Shown: one piece after another, positions 8,013 through 16,525 of the stretch
Position numbering within the stretch: the stretch's first letter is position 1
Layout of the letters: each line of letters opens with the position of its first letter
NCBI GenBank assembly: GCA_030916565.1
Contig: JAUPWL010000002.1
Location: 1-52,464 of the forward strand
Origin: Patescibacteria group bacterium
Lineage (GTDB): Bacteria; Patescibacteriota; Saccharimonadia; Saccharimonadales; Saccharimonadaceae
DNA length: 52,464 nucleotides
Reading direction: 5' to 3'
The notes under the pieces: model-generated
What the model saw: only the letters and a program-made list of their open reading frames with translations
What the model was told of the DNA's origin: nothing
Databases searched by the model: none
Translations under genes and position numbers: made by a program

Positions 8013-8870
8013 ATGCCTAAAAGAAAATCAGAAATCATAATCAAGGACGCAGCCATAAAAGTCTTGAATATTGACGGCCAGGACTATATTTGTTTGACTG
8101 ACATGATTAAAAATTATGGAGATGACCAGCTGATATATAGCTGGCTTCGTAATAGAAATACAGTAGAATTTTTAGGCGTATGGGAAACTCTTAATAATGC
8201 AGATTTCAACGCTGAGCAGTGGGATAGATACAGGAATCAGGCTGGCCTAAACAGCTTTAATCTAACACCAAAGAAATGGATTGATACTACCGGTGCCGTT
8301 GGACTTGTATCAAAGGCCGGTAGATACGGGGGTGGAACGTTCGCACAGAAAGATATTGCATTCGAGTTCGGATCGTATATCAGTCCTGAATTCAAACTCC
8401 TTATCATTAAAGAATTCCAGCGCCTCAAGGATCTTGAGCTCGAAAATGAGCAATGGGACTACCGACGGTTTCTTACCAAGGTTAACTACAAACTTCAAAC
8501 AAATGCTGTTAAAGAAGTGCTTTTGCCTCTAACAACCTTGCCTCAGAATAAATCGGGAATCGTCTATGCGGAAGAAGCCGATGTTGTTAATCTGGCAATT
8601 TTCGGCGTAACCGCCAAGGAATGGCGTCAACGCCACCCGGCAAAATCCAAAAGAGGAAATATCAGAGACTTTGCTACAATTGAGCAACTGACAGTACTGG
8701 CCAATTTAGAGAGCCTAAACTCTATGTTGATTAGTGATGGATATAACAAAACCACACGTTATGAAAAATTACACGTAGAAGCTCAACGGCAGTTAAGTAG
8801 TCTTATCGCTAGCAAACTACGGCTTAACCCTAGTATAGATACAGAAAAGATACTCAAGTCGGGTGACTAA
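8013..8870 (+). CDS. KilA-N domain protein, probable DNA-binding regulator of foreign origin
   Basis: 285 residues. The KilA-N domain covers about residues 15-140: YICLTDMIKNYGDDQLIYSW, then FNLTPKKWIDTTGAVGLVSK, the conserved Gly-rich GRYGGGTFAQKDIAFEF and SPEFKLLIIKEFQRLK. The C-terminal half is of the type often attached to bacterial KilA-N proteins and is not otherwise recognised. The domain is common in phages, large DNA viruses and mobile islands. The gene is AT-richer than its neighbours, sits opposite in direction to both flanks, and overlaps sucD tail to tail by 4 bp. GGAGGG lies 6 nt before the ATG. Confidence 0.85.
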   Translation: MPKRKSEIIIKDAAIKVLNIDGQDYICLTDMIKNYGDDQLIYSWLRNRNTVEFLGVWETLNNADFNAEQWDRYRNQAGLNSFNLTPKKWIDTTGAVGLVSKAGRYGGGTFAQKDIAFEFGSYISPEFKLLIIKEFQRLKDLELENEQWDYRRFLTKVNYKLQTNAVKEVLLPLTTLPQNKSGIVYAEEADVVNLAIFGVTAKEWRQRHPAKSKRGNIRDFATIEQLTVLANLESLNSMLISDGYNKTTRYEKLHVEAQRQLSSLIASKLRLNPSIDTEKILKSGD

Positions 8871-9724
8871 CTCATCAAATCGACCAGTGTCGTAATGCTG
8901 TTGGTCGTGTGGATGCCTTTTTCGTGCAGATAGGCTGTTTTAGCGGCCGCTGATTCACGTTCACCGCCCAGAATGGCACCGGCATGCCCCAGCTGTACTC
9001 CGGCTGGTGCATGGTGTCCTGTGACGTACGCATAGACAGGTTTGGTGACGTGTTCGGCGATGTAGTCGGCGGCGCTGTATTCGCTTGTGCCACCGATCTC
9101 GCCAATCATGACAATACTGTCGACATCTGGATCGTTCTGGAACAGTTCCAGGCAATCGACAAAATCAGTTCCTTTGATAGGGTCGCCACCGATACCGATC
9201 ACGTATTTTTGTCCGATACCACGTTCTGTCAGATCAGCCATCGCCTCGTAGGTGAGGGTACCGCTGCGGCTGACGATACCGACGGTGCCGGGTAGGGAAA
9301 GGCTGGCTGGGATAATACCAAGTTTGGTCTGGCCAGGCAGTAATATACCGGGACAATTTGGTCCAATCAGTCTACTCCCCGACTTCTCCAAATGTTGCTT
9401 TATTTGCAACATATCGTGTACCGGAATGCCTTCGGTAATACAGACGATTAGCGGTATTTTGGCAGCAATAGCCTCGAGGATGGCGGCCTTGGCGTGTGCG
9501 GCTGGTACAAATATGACGCTCGTATCAACGGCCATGTCTGACTGGATATCTGCTATCGAATTGTATACGGGGATGCCATCGATATCTTGGCCAGCTTTGC
9601 CGGGTGATGTACCAGCAATGACCGACGTACCAGCGGCGACCATGGCGCGCGTATGAAATGCACCGTGGCTGCCGGTGATTCCCTGGACGATGACGTTTTT
9701 GCCGGTTAATAATGATTCGTTCAT
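8867..9724 (-). CDS. sucD: Succinyl-CoA synthetase alpha subunit
   Basis: 285 residues, full family length. A CoA-binding Rossmann domain starts at VIVQGITGSHGAFHTRAM; then NCPGI, TLTYEA and IGEIGG motifs. The phosphorylated His is H247 in QLGHAGAILGG, matching the position of E. coli His246. The enzyme interconverts succinate, CoA and NTP with succinyl-CoA. The start overlaps sucC by 4 bp (ATGA), so both subunits are co-translated. No other citric-acid-cycle gene is in the window; the neighbour upstream of sucC is an OpgC-like acyltransferase, which may be the user of the product. Confidence 0.95.
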   Translation of the reverse strand: MNESLLTGKNVIVQGITGSHGAFHTRAMVAAGTSVIAGTSPGKAGQDIDGIPVYNSIADIQSDMAVDTSVIFVPAAHAKAAILEAIAAKIPLIVCITEGIPVHDMLQIKQHLEKSGSRLIGPNCPGILLPGQTKLGIIPASLSLPGTVGIVSRSGTLTYEAMADLTERGIGQKYVIGIGGDPIKGTDFVDCLELFQNDPDVDSIVMIGEIGGTSEYSAADYIAEHVTKPVYAYVTGHHAPAGVQLGHAGAILGGERESAAAKTAYLHEKGIHTTNSITTLVDLMS

Positions 9725-10770
9725 ACGGATTCCTTTGCTGCCTCGATTGCCTTGGTCAGGCTTGGCTGAATCGCGATGTCTTGTTGCGCCAATAACTCCA
9801 CCGCCTGTTCGTAATTTGTCCCGGCCAGGCGAACGGCGAGTGGGGGCAGATTATCAATCTGCGAACGGGCAGCGATGATTGCCTTTGCCACTTCGTCGCA
9901 CCTGGTAATACCGGCAAAAATATTAATGATAATCACCCGTACATTTGGATATTCCATCAACCGATTGAACGCAGCTAATATACTTGCCTCGTTAGCGCCG
10001 CCGCCGATATCGAGGAAGTTCGCCGGCACTAATCCGGCATCCGCAACAGCATCAACTGTCGCCATGGCCAGTCCGGCGCCATTTGCTACTGTAGCAACCG
10101 TGCCATTCGGATCGAGTGTCACGAAATTTGTCTCTGACTTCTCTGACTCGAATTCCCAATCGGGGTGACGGAATATCGCCGCATCGTCGAGTTCCATTTT
10201 GCAATCACCCGCTATCACCTGTTCGTCTGTCGTGACGACGAGGGGGTTAATCTCAATCAACAATGCATCGTTACTGATAAAACATTTATATAGATTCTCT
10301 ATCAAATCTTGCAAGGTAAAGGTTTGCTCGGGTAGGTCGAAATAATCTGCTAATTCCTGCCCGACCTTTTCCCAATTACCGTCTCCTAATTCCCAAGATT
10401 GAAACCCATCTTGGCTTTCAATCTCGACGCCGCCGTTTTTGTTCGCCATCATACTCACCTGCGCCGTTGATTTATCAATCATGATAGACAGGTAGAGTTC
10501 GCGCGAAATATCGAGCAATTGTTCGGCGAGTAGCGTGCGTGGGGTGAATCCTTTGATAGGGAGGTTGGCGATCGTGCGAACGGCAGCACTATATTCATCC
10601 TCCGTCTGAACGACCACGATACCGCCTGCTTTGCCACGGCCGCCGGTCGGTACTTGGGATTTAATAACAGCGGGCAAAAAGACCGGTTCGTTACTAGCGA
10701 TATAGGAATCTGGCACGCTGATACCTGCCCGCTGCAGGATCTGTTTTGCCTCGAATTCCAATAACTTCAT
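9721..10770 (-). CDS. sucC: Succinyl-CoA synthetase beta subunit, short form
   Basis: 349 residues against about 388 for E. coli SucC. The ATP-grasp N-terminal domain has LEFEAKQILQRAGISVP and the PTGGRGKAGGI loop (41-51), then LLIEINPLVVT (metal-binding Glu/Asn) and GDCKMELDDAA. The C-terminal flavodoxin-like domain has VANGAGLAMATVD, NFLDIGGGAN and NIFAGITRCDEVAKAI. The missing length is in the middle of the ATP-grasp part. TATAGT at 10777-10782 lies 6 nt before the ATG, so an internal leaderless promoter is possible besides read-through from the OpgC-like gene 15 bp upstream. Confidence 0.94.
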   Translation of the reverse strand: MKLLEFEAKQILQRAGISVPDSYIASNEPVFLPAVIKSQVPTGGRGKAGGIVVVQTEDEYSAAVRTIANLPIKGFTPRTLLAEQLLDISRELYLSIMIDKSTAQVSMMANKNGGVEIESQDGFQSWELGDGNWEKVGQELADYFDLPEQTFTLQDLIENLYKCFISNDALLIEINPLVVTTDEQVIAGDCKMELDDAAIFRHPDWEFESEKSETNFVTLDPNGTVATVANGAGLAMATVDAVADAGLVPANFLDIGGGANEASILAAFNRLMEYPNVRVIIINIFAGITRCDEVAKAIIAARSQIDNLPPLAVRLAGTNYEQAVELLAQQDIAIQPSLTKAIEAAKESV

Positions 10771-10785
10771 GTATCTACTATATAC

Positions 10786-11931
10786 CTATGGTATTTGTGT
10801 TGTAGAACGATTACGCAGCAATTTCTTGCCATAATCAGTTACATGGCCGCGATAATACGCTGCAACGTAGATGATCCCCAGGACTGCCGTTGTGACGATT
10901 GTATTGCGTACAATGGTCGTCCCGGCTGGAGGAATAAAATACAAATCAATGATGAACAGGACGACCGCGTGAAAACTATACACAAACAGCGACTGCCGCC
11001 CGAATACTTCTAACACTCCATAGGTTTTTTTGGATATAGCTTGTTCGTAATAGCGGAACAACATATAGAGTGTGACGAACCACAAGATCCCCACCGCGAT
11101 ACGGGCAGGTGCCAAATGTGTTTTGTCGAAATACGAAATAGCCTGATCGTGTAGCTGCATTGCGGGTGCATACCACGACAAAACCATTGGAATGATCAGG
11201 AATAAGGTGACTGAGAATATATATGTCGCGAGACCACTCATCAATACGCCACGAAATACAACTCGCTGTCTGTCTTTGCTGAGGCTTTTAAACAATGCTT
11301 CGATGTGCGGCAGGTAAAATCCTAATATGATGCCAAAGAAAAATACGATTTGCCACGCTGAAAACGGCAAGAAGAACGCTGTTTCGCGCAAAAAGAACCA
11401 GATTAGGAAGCTACCGAGCGCGACTATCCAGGCGCGACCCTTGGCGATTAACCAGACGGCAAACGGTGCAAATAGCATGAACATCGCATACCGGTTCAGG
11501 AATTCCGCCCAGCCGAACGAATAGCGGAGCGTGAATGTATTGAGTAGGAATCGCCACGCCTCACGGTCGTAAATAGTCAGATAAGTCTGACTATCAGGAG
11601 TAGAAACGGCCCAAGCGGTATAAAAGATCGTAAAGAACGTTGCCAGAAACCATAGTAGGCCAGCACGTTTCCAGATTTTGATAAATACTTTTTTGGTATC
11701 TTTCAGTACGCGCGGTCCGTATAGATACCCGACCAGTATGCCCGATATAGCAAAGAACCCTTCGGCGGCAGATGCAGGCAGTTGGTTTCCGCCACTGATA
11801 AAAGTATAGATTGATGGATGCCAAGCAATGTGTGCGGCAATAATTTCAACCAGAAACGTACCGCGCAACAAATCCAGCGCCAATATACGCTCGCGGTTAA
11901 CCTTCGCTTTTCCCCATTTCCTCCAAAACAC
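10786..11931 (-). CDS. OpgC-like multi-pass membrane acyl/succinyltransferase
   Basis: 381 residues with about ten hydrophobic membrane segments. The opening ILALDLLRGTFLVEIIAAH and the FFAISGILVGYLYG segment match the OpgC_C family, whose founding member transfers succinyl groups to periplasmic glucans; wider acyltransferase-3 proteins are similar in shape. The C-terminal part contains EVFGRQSLFVYSFHAV, also typical. A GTG start at 11931 is preceded by TATAAT 8 nt away. The gene lies 15 bp upstream of sucC on the same strand. Substrate assignment to a surface glycan and succinyl as the donor group are inferred from that neighbourhood. Confidence 0.8.
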   Translation of the reverse strand: MFWRKWGKAKVNRERILALDLLRGTFLVEIIAAHIAWHPSIYTFISGGNQLPASAAEGFFAISGILVGYLYGPRVLKDTKKVFIKIWKRAGLLWFLATFFTIFYTAWAVSTPDSQTYLTIYDREAWRFLLNTFTLRYSFGWAEFLNRYAMFMLFAPFAVWLIAKGRAWIVALGSFLIWFFLRETAFFLPFSAWQIVFFFGIILGFYLPHIEALFKSLSKDRQRVVFRGVLMSGLATYIFSVTLFLIIPMVLSWYAPAMQLHDQAISYFDKTHLAPARIAVGILWFVTLYMLFRYYEQAISKKTYGVLEVFGRQSLFVYSFHAVVLFIIDLYFIPPAGTTIVRNTIVTTAVLGIIYVAAYYRGHVTDYGKKLLRNRSTTQIP

Positions 11932-11980
11932 TTGCGTCCATTATACAACCACGCCTTATATTTGACGATAATTCTAACAG

Positions 11981-13114
11981 TTATTTCAACAACTGTTTTG
12001 CTTTAGACAAAATCGCCTCAATGCTTGTGTCCCATGAAAAACTTTCGGCATGTTTGCGCATTGTTTCGGCGGTGTATGGATATTTTGTTAATGCCTGTTG
12101 TATGGCGCTCGATAGTCTTGTTGAATCGCCGGGCTGCGCGTATAGCACAGCGTCACCGCCTGTTTCGTGCAGTACGGGAATGTCGGCTGCAACAACAGGG
12201 CACCCGCTATACATAGCCTCTAGTATAGGAATACCAAAGCCTTCGTAAGACGAGGGAAAAACAAATAACGATGCTGCACGATATAGCGCTGGTCGGTCTA
12301 CGGCGTCAACATAGCCTATATGGACAATGTCTGCGCCTTCGGCGACTGCGATGTCGAGAGCCTGTTGTGTCTCATGAGCATTCCATCCCTTGCCACCGGC
12401 GAGAACGAGACGGTATTCCGCGCGCATACTACTAGGTAGCCGCGTATAAGCTTCAATAAGAGTTTTGAGATTTTTGCGAGGTTCAAAATTACCCAGGAAA
12501 AATATATATTTTTTCGTTCCGATATCGTATTTTTTGCGGACAGCAGTAATACTGGACTGGCTAACATCTGCCTTAAACATATCATCTGGCGGAACATGAG
12601 TGACTATAACTTTACTCGGATCTACACCAAACTCCTGTACGATCTCTTGTTTGACGGCGTTGGACACCGTCAGGACGATATCGGCTGACTTGACAGTGTG
12701 TGGAACGACCCGCCGTAAGTGTGCTAGGTTTTTTGATTCTACATATTCTGGATAGTAGATATAGGTCAGGTCATGGACAGTTGTTGCAGTTAACTTGGAA
12801 TTGGCAGTTGGCCATGATGCAAAATTTGGAAAAATAGTCAGATCGACCTGTGGCAGAAAAGTATCGAACGCCAGAGCTTTTCGGTGACTTTGCAGTTTGG
12901 CATAAACACGCAGGGGAATCTGGCGATTTTCTTCAACGGTAACGGAAAGATTGGAAAAGTCCGGGCGTGGCTGGCGGCCAAGAAAATTGAAATAATGCGC
13001 ATGAACTTCGGTGTCTTTTGTCTTGCTTAACTCTTCAGTCAACAAGCGGGTATACGAAGCGATACCAGACTGATGTTTGGACGCAAGACTGCTAACCTCT
13101 ATTCTAACTTTCAC
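11981..13114 (-). CDS. GT4-type glycosyltransferase
   Basis: 377 residues with GTG start. N-terminal SSLASKHQSGIASYTRLLTEEL; TVHDLTYIYYPEYV; then VSNAVKQEIVQEFGV. The second half has FFLGNFEPRKNLKTLIEAY, LAGGKGW, IGYVDAVDRPALYRAAS and the catalytic FPSSYEGFGIPILEAMYSGCPVVAADIPVLHETGGDA. This is close in style to mannosyltransferases of the WbpY/MtfB group, though that is recall. It begins right at the end of a glycosyltransferase remnant and is probably read from the same leftward transcript as the 13322-14455 gene. Confidence 0.92.
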   Translation of the reverse strand: MKVRIEVSSLASKHQSGIASYTRLLTEELSKTKDTEVHAHYFNFLGRQPRPDFSNLSVTVEENRQIPLRVYAKLQSHRKALAFDTFLPQVDLTIFPNFASWPTANSKLTATTVHDLTYIYYPEYVESKNLAHLRRVVPHTVKSADIVLTVSNAVKQEIVQEFGVDPSKVIVTHVPPDDMFKADVSQSSITAVRKKYDIGTKKYIFFLGNFEPRKNLKTLIEAYTRLPSSMRAEYRLVLAGGKGWNAHETQQALDIAVAEGADIVHIGYVDAVDRPALYRAASLFVFPSSYEGFGIPILEAMYSGCPVVAADIPVLHETGGDAVLYAQPGDSTRLSSAIQQALTKYPYTAETMRKHAESFSWDTSIEAILSKAKQLLK

Positions 13115-13315
13115 TAGCTTTTATAATAGCGCATAAAGGTGTTCTCGATAATTGTTTCAAAATTAAACTTACTCACATATTCTTTGCGAGCGTTCCGCAA
13201 CTGGGTATCGCGCAGTTTTTTATCACCATGTAATTTTGTCATCGCATGGTACAAGCCCTCAATACTATTGACATTATTGAAAAGGCATTGTCTTATGACC
13301 ATGAATGATTTCTGG
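13114..13315 (-). pseudogene. Frameshifted C-terminal remnant of a GT4 glycosyltransferase
   Basis: The last about 66 codons of a GT4 gene remain. From 13315 the frame reads PEIIHGHKTMPFQ, then shifts, and NNVNSIEGLYHAMTKL continues to KFNFETIIENTFMRYYKS and a stop. This aligns with the tail of the intact upstream gene (IPEIISDSKSG, DIDSLYKAMDRL, DKFNFSEIIKRDY). The remnant starts immediately behind that gene's stop codon. The likely history is a tandem pair of related glycosyltransferases in which one was deleted down to its tail. A 91-residue open frame can be drawn across it but its first part is out of the ancestral frame. Confidence 0.75.
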
Positions 13316-13321
13316 CTTTTG

Positions 13322-14455
13322 TCACAAGGAATTTTGAATAAGGGGCAGATAATCTCTCTTGATAATTTCGCTAAAATTAAACTTATCAAGAAATCTTTGA
13401 CGAGCAGCTTTACCTAGCGACTGTTGCAGACGAACATCTTTATATAAACGATCCATGGCCTTATATAACGAATCTATATCTTTAACAGGAACCAGTATCC
13501 CACTTTTGCTGTCGCTGATGATTTCGGGTATTCCTCCAACATCCGTAGCAATTATTGCCAAACCCTCCATGCAGGCCTCAACGACAGCAACACCAAAGGC
13601 TTCATGGTGAGTTGGTAGTATAAATATTCTTGATTTTTCTAAGAATTTGAGAGGGTTAGACTGATGTCCATAAAAAGTAATCCCGGGTATGCCGCGGGCT
13701 TGTTGTTTGAACTTTTCTCGCTCTGGCCCATCCCCAACGATTGCTAGTGTGGCACTAGGATGTTTCTTGACAACACGAGAAAATGCCTCAATAAGTTCAC
13801 CGACACCCTTATCTGTAACGAGGCGTGCCGTACTTATAAAGTCGATAGTTTTTTTAGACGTATTGTACGTATCAAACATACCGTTATGTATGAGTTTAAG
13901 TTTTTTGATGACTAGACTACCTGGTACCTCGCTAGATATTAACCGTACTTCACTTTTACTTGCCACAACAATATAGCTGACGATATGCGAAGCAAGGTAG
14001 ACTAGTTTACCAACCGGATTCTTATACCAAAGGTTGTGGTTCATCCAGATTGCCTTCAGGTCACCATGATCAATCCAGAACACCTTAATATTGAGAACTC
14101 GCGCAGCGAACGTTCCGGCAATGAAATCATCCTTGCTTTGCAAAGAAACAACCGACGGCCTTAAACTTATAAATAATCTCATGTAGTAAAAAAACAAAAC
14201 GACCTGCCACAATATATATATTGGGACTAGTGCTGCTCGCCACCCGCTCCAGTTTTGTTGTGGCCACCACCAGGATTTGATATAGCTTACGTTTTGTTGC
14301 TTGGCAAAATGTAATAATTTTTTTGATCCACTAAGAATAATTGTCTCAAAACCATACCTTTTTAATTCTCGAGAAATAAAGACAGGCATACGTTCAGCAC
14401 CACCAAAATCAGCTTTAGCAGCATTACGAATGAGTATGATTTTATTTTGGGACAT
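13322..14455 (-). CDS. GT4-type glycosyltransferase
   Basis: 377 residues. N-terminal IILIRNAAKADFGGAERMPVFI (the GGAER acceptor-side motif), a hydrophobic patch IYILWQVVLFFYYMRLFIS and the SKDDFIAG stretch. The C-terminal domain has FISTARLVTDKGVGELIEAF, AIVGDGPEREKF, and ILPTHHEAFGVAVVEACMEG with the conserved Glu pair, followed by IIATDVGGIPEIISDSKSG. It faces the wzm gene across a 45-bp divergent promoter. TATACT on the minus strand at 14464-14469 is 8 nt before the ATG. It is the first gene of the leftward glycosyltransferase run. Confidence 0.92.
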   Translation of the reverse strand: MSQNKIILIRNAAKADFGGAERMPVFISRELKRYGFETIILSGSKKLLHFAKQQNVSYIKSWWWPQQNWSGWRAALVPIYILWQVVLFFYYMRLFISLRPSVVSLQSKDDFIAGTFAARVLNIKVFWIDHGDLKAIWMNHNLWYKNPVGKLVYLASHIVSYIVVASKSEVRLISSEVPGSLVIKKLKLIHNGMFDTYNTSKKTIDFISTARLVTDKGVGELIEAFSRVVKKHPSATLAIVGDGPEREKFKQQARGIPGITFYGHQSNPLKFLEKSRIFILPTHHEAFGVAVVEACMEGLAIIATDVGGIPEIISDSKSGILVPVKDIDSLYKAMDRLYKDVRLQQSLGKAARQRFLDKFNFSEIIKRDYLPLIQNSL

Positions 14456-14463
14456 TACCTATG

Positions 14464-14489
14464 AGTATACAGTAAGTGTTTGCTATAAT
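14464..14489. promoter_or_regulatory. Divergent promoter pair between GT4 and wzm genes
   Basis: Within a 45-bp gap, TATACT on the minus strand (14464-14469) serves the leftward glycosyltransferase, and an extended -10, TG-C-TATAAT (14481-14489), serves the rightward wzm gene at 14501. The short shared region would make the two glycan operons jointly controlled. Confidence 0.6.
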
Positions 14490-14500
14490 ATCTTCTAGCA

Positions 14501-15301
14501 ATGCGTTATCTTACTACAAAAAATCGTGCCATTTTGAGAGAGATGGTGGTAGCCGATTTCAAAGTGCGATACCAGGAATCGGTGCTTGGATACCTATGGT
14601 CTCTTTTGAAACCGCTTTTCATGTTCGCAATATTATTTGTACTTTTTACGTACATTATTCCTATTAGCAAAGGACATGAACATTACGGCATCATGCTGCT
14701 TACAGGTATAGTCATGTGGAACTTTTTCAGCGAAACTACCACGATGGGTGCTAATTCTGTTGTAAATAACGGTGATTTATTGCGAAAAATCAGCATTCCG
14801 CGATATCTTATGGTTCTCACTAGCTCTATGTCAGCCCTTATAAACCTAGCCATTAACTCATTAGTCATCATTGTATTTGCAGTAGTTAGCGGAGTCCATC
14901 CTACGCTCGAGTGGATACTCGTAATACCTATATTCGTCGAACTTTTCGTATTTTCTCTTGGTATCGCATTTTTGCTCGCAGCGCTTACTGTTAAGTTTCG
15001 CGACATAACCTACATTTGGGAAATATTCCTTCAAGGTGGATTCTATGCAAGTGTGATTATCTTTCCTATAACAATGGTTCCAGAGTCTGTGCGCGATTAC
15101 TTTTATATTAACCCAATAGTGCAAATGGTGCAGGATGCGCGTAATTTTATTCTTGGCAGTAGCGCGGGAGTTGAGACGCTATGGGTAGATGTCGATTCTA
15201 TATGGTTAACGATAGCACCATTTGCCGTTATACTGTTTTTTGCCGTGCTTGGAGCCTGGTATTTTAAGAGACGATCACCTTATTTTGCGGAGGATGTTTA
15301 A
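14501..15301 (+). CDS. ABC-2 polysaccharide export permease (Wzm/TagG-like)
   Basis: 266 residues with six predicted membrane helices. An amphipathic N-terminus (NRAILREMVVADFKVRYQES) is followed by LGYLWSLLKPLFMFAILFVLF, the standard ABC2_membrane opening. NNGDLLRKISIPRYLMVL is the coupling region, and FRDITYIWEIFLQGGFYASVI the later family block. Such permeases export lipid-linked O-antigen, teichoic acid or capsule chains with a Wzt ATPase, which is the next gene 3 bp downstream. The presence of this pair indicates export of finished chains rather than Wzx/Wzy assembly. Confidence 0.94.
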   Translation: MRYLTTKNRAILREMVVADFKVRYQESVLGYLWSLLKPLFMFAILFVLFTYIIPISKGHEHYGIMLLTGIVMWNFFSETTTMGANSVVNNGDLLRKISIPRYLMVLTSSMSALINLAINSLVIIVFAVVSGVHPTLEWILVIPIFVELFVFSLGIAFLLAALTVKFRDITYIWEIFLQGGFYASVIIFPITMVPESVRDYFYINPIVQMVQDARNFILGSSAGVETLWVDVDSIWLTIAPFAVILFFAVLGAWYFKRRSPYFAEDV

Positions 15302-15304
15302 TCT

Positions 15305-16456
15305 ATGACTAATTCAATACCAGAACCGGCTATCGAGGTTATAGGCATCCATAAAGAGTTTGTTTTGCCCCAGAGCAGAACGACCTCACTTAAGCAGGCG
15401 GCGGTTAACATAGTTCGTGAGAACAAGAAGACAACCCAAAAAGTACTCAATGACGTAAGCTTCACGATAAATAAAGGTGAATTCTTCGGTATTGTCGGGC
15501 GCAACGGTAGCGGCAAGAGTACATTGCTGAAAATGCTAGCAGGAGTCTACACACCTACAAAGGGTGAGATTAAGTTGCATGGTGGGCTAACACCGTTTAT
15601 TGAACTTGGCGTTGGATTTAACCCTGAACTTTCTGGTCGCGATAACGTATATCTCAACGGAGCACTGCTTGGTTATACGCATAAACAAATGGACACTATG
15701 TACGAAGAGATTGTTGAATTTGCCGAGCTAGGTCCGTTCATGGACCAAAAGCTGAAGAACTATTCTAGTGGTATGCAAGTTCGATTAGCTTTTTCGATTG
15801 CCATTAAGGCAAAGAATGACATTCTGATATTTGACGAAGTATTAGCTGTTGGTGACGAGGCGTTCCAAAGAAAATGCATGGAAGTCTTTAGGCAATATCG
15901 TAAAAACAAGCAGACGGTCATATTAGTAACCCACAGTATGGATAGTGTGAATGCATTATGTACAAGAGCGCTCATGCTGGAAGATGGAAAGATTAAACAT
16001 ATCGGTGAAGTCGATGATATCGCAAGACTATATACCGAAAGTAATATACGTAGTGGTGAATCTAAGCCGAAGGATGAAGTTGAAAGCGAGCACTCTAAGG
16101 GTATAAATGTTCAAGGGTTGAAATCCCTCTACAGTAAGAATGACTACATGGAACTATCTATAGGATGGCCAGAGAGAGATGATATACACGGAATCGGAGT
16201 CTCTATATCTAACATAAATGATATTTATGTCTTTGGAAGTAATTCCGGAACTACAAAGTTGAAAAATAAGAAGGTTAAATACAGGGTAAGACTTAACCTT
16301 ATACCTGGCGAGTATAAGATTAATATGGCCACATACAATGAAAAGGGTGAAATTAGCGGTTTGATACAAGATGTCGAGAGATTTAATATACGCAACGACT
16401 ACGACACAACGGTAGGCGGAGTGACCATTCTGGATCACGAATATATTACATCATGA
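15305..16456 (+). CDS. ABC polysaccharide export ATPase with C-terminal glycan-binding domain (Wzt-like)
   Basis: 383 residues. Walker A GRNGSGKST is at 65-73, the Q-loop region is at GGLTPFIELGVGFNPELSGRDN, the signature is YSSGMQVRLAFS, and Walker B with the catalytic Glu is ILIFDEVLAVGDEAF; the switch His is in VTHSM. The ATPase domain ends near residue 250. About 130 residues follow (from about GINVQGLKSLYS) with a beta-rich pattern, as in Wzt proteins whose C-terminal domain recognises the modified end of the glycan. Chain-end modification by the nearby methyltransferase would fit such a role, but this is inferred. Confidence 0.93.
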   Translation: MTNSIPEPAIEVIGIHKEFVLPQSRTTSLKQAAVNIVRENKKTTQKVLNDVSFTINKGEFFGIVGRNGSGKSTLLKMLAGVYTPTKGEIKLHGGLTPFIELGVGFNPELSGRDNVYLNGALLGYTHKQMDTMYEEIVEFAELGPFMDQKLKNYSSGMQVRLAFSIAIKAKNDILIFDEVLAVGDEAFQRKCMEVFRQYRKNKQTVILVTHSMDSVNALCTRALMLEDGKIKHIGEVDDIARLYTESNIRSGESKPKDEVESEHSKGINVQGLKSLYSKNDYMELSIGWPERDDIHGIGVSISNINDIYVFGSNSGTTKLKNKKVKYRVRLNLIPGEYKINMATYNEKGEISGLIQDVERFNIRNDYDTTVGGVTILDHEYITS

Positions 16457-16525
16457 GTTAATAAGTTTTAGTAGAAAAAGCGTATAATTGTAGACAGTTA
16501 AGTCTATACATAAGATGGAGTGATT

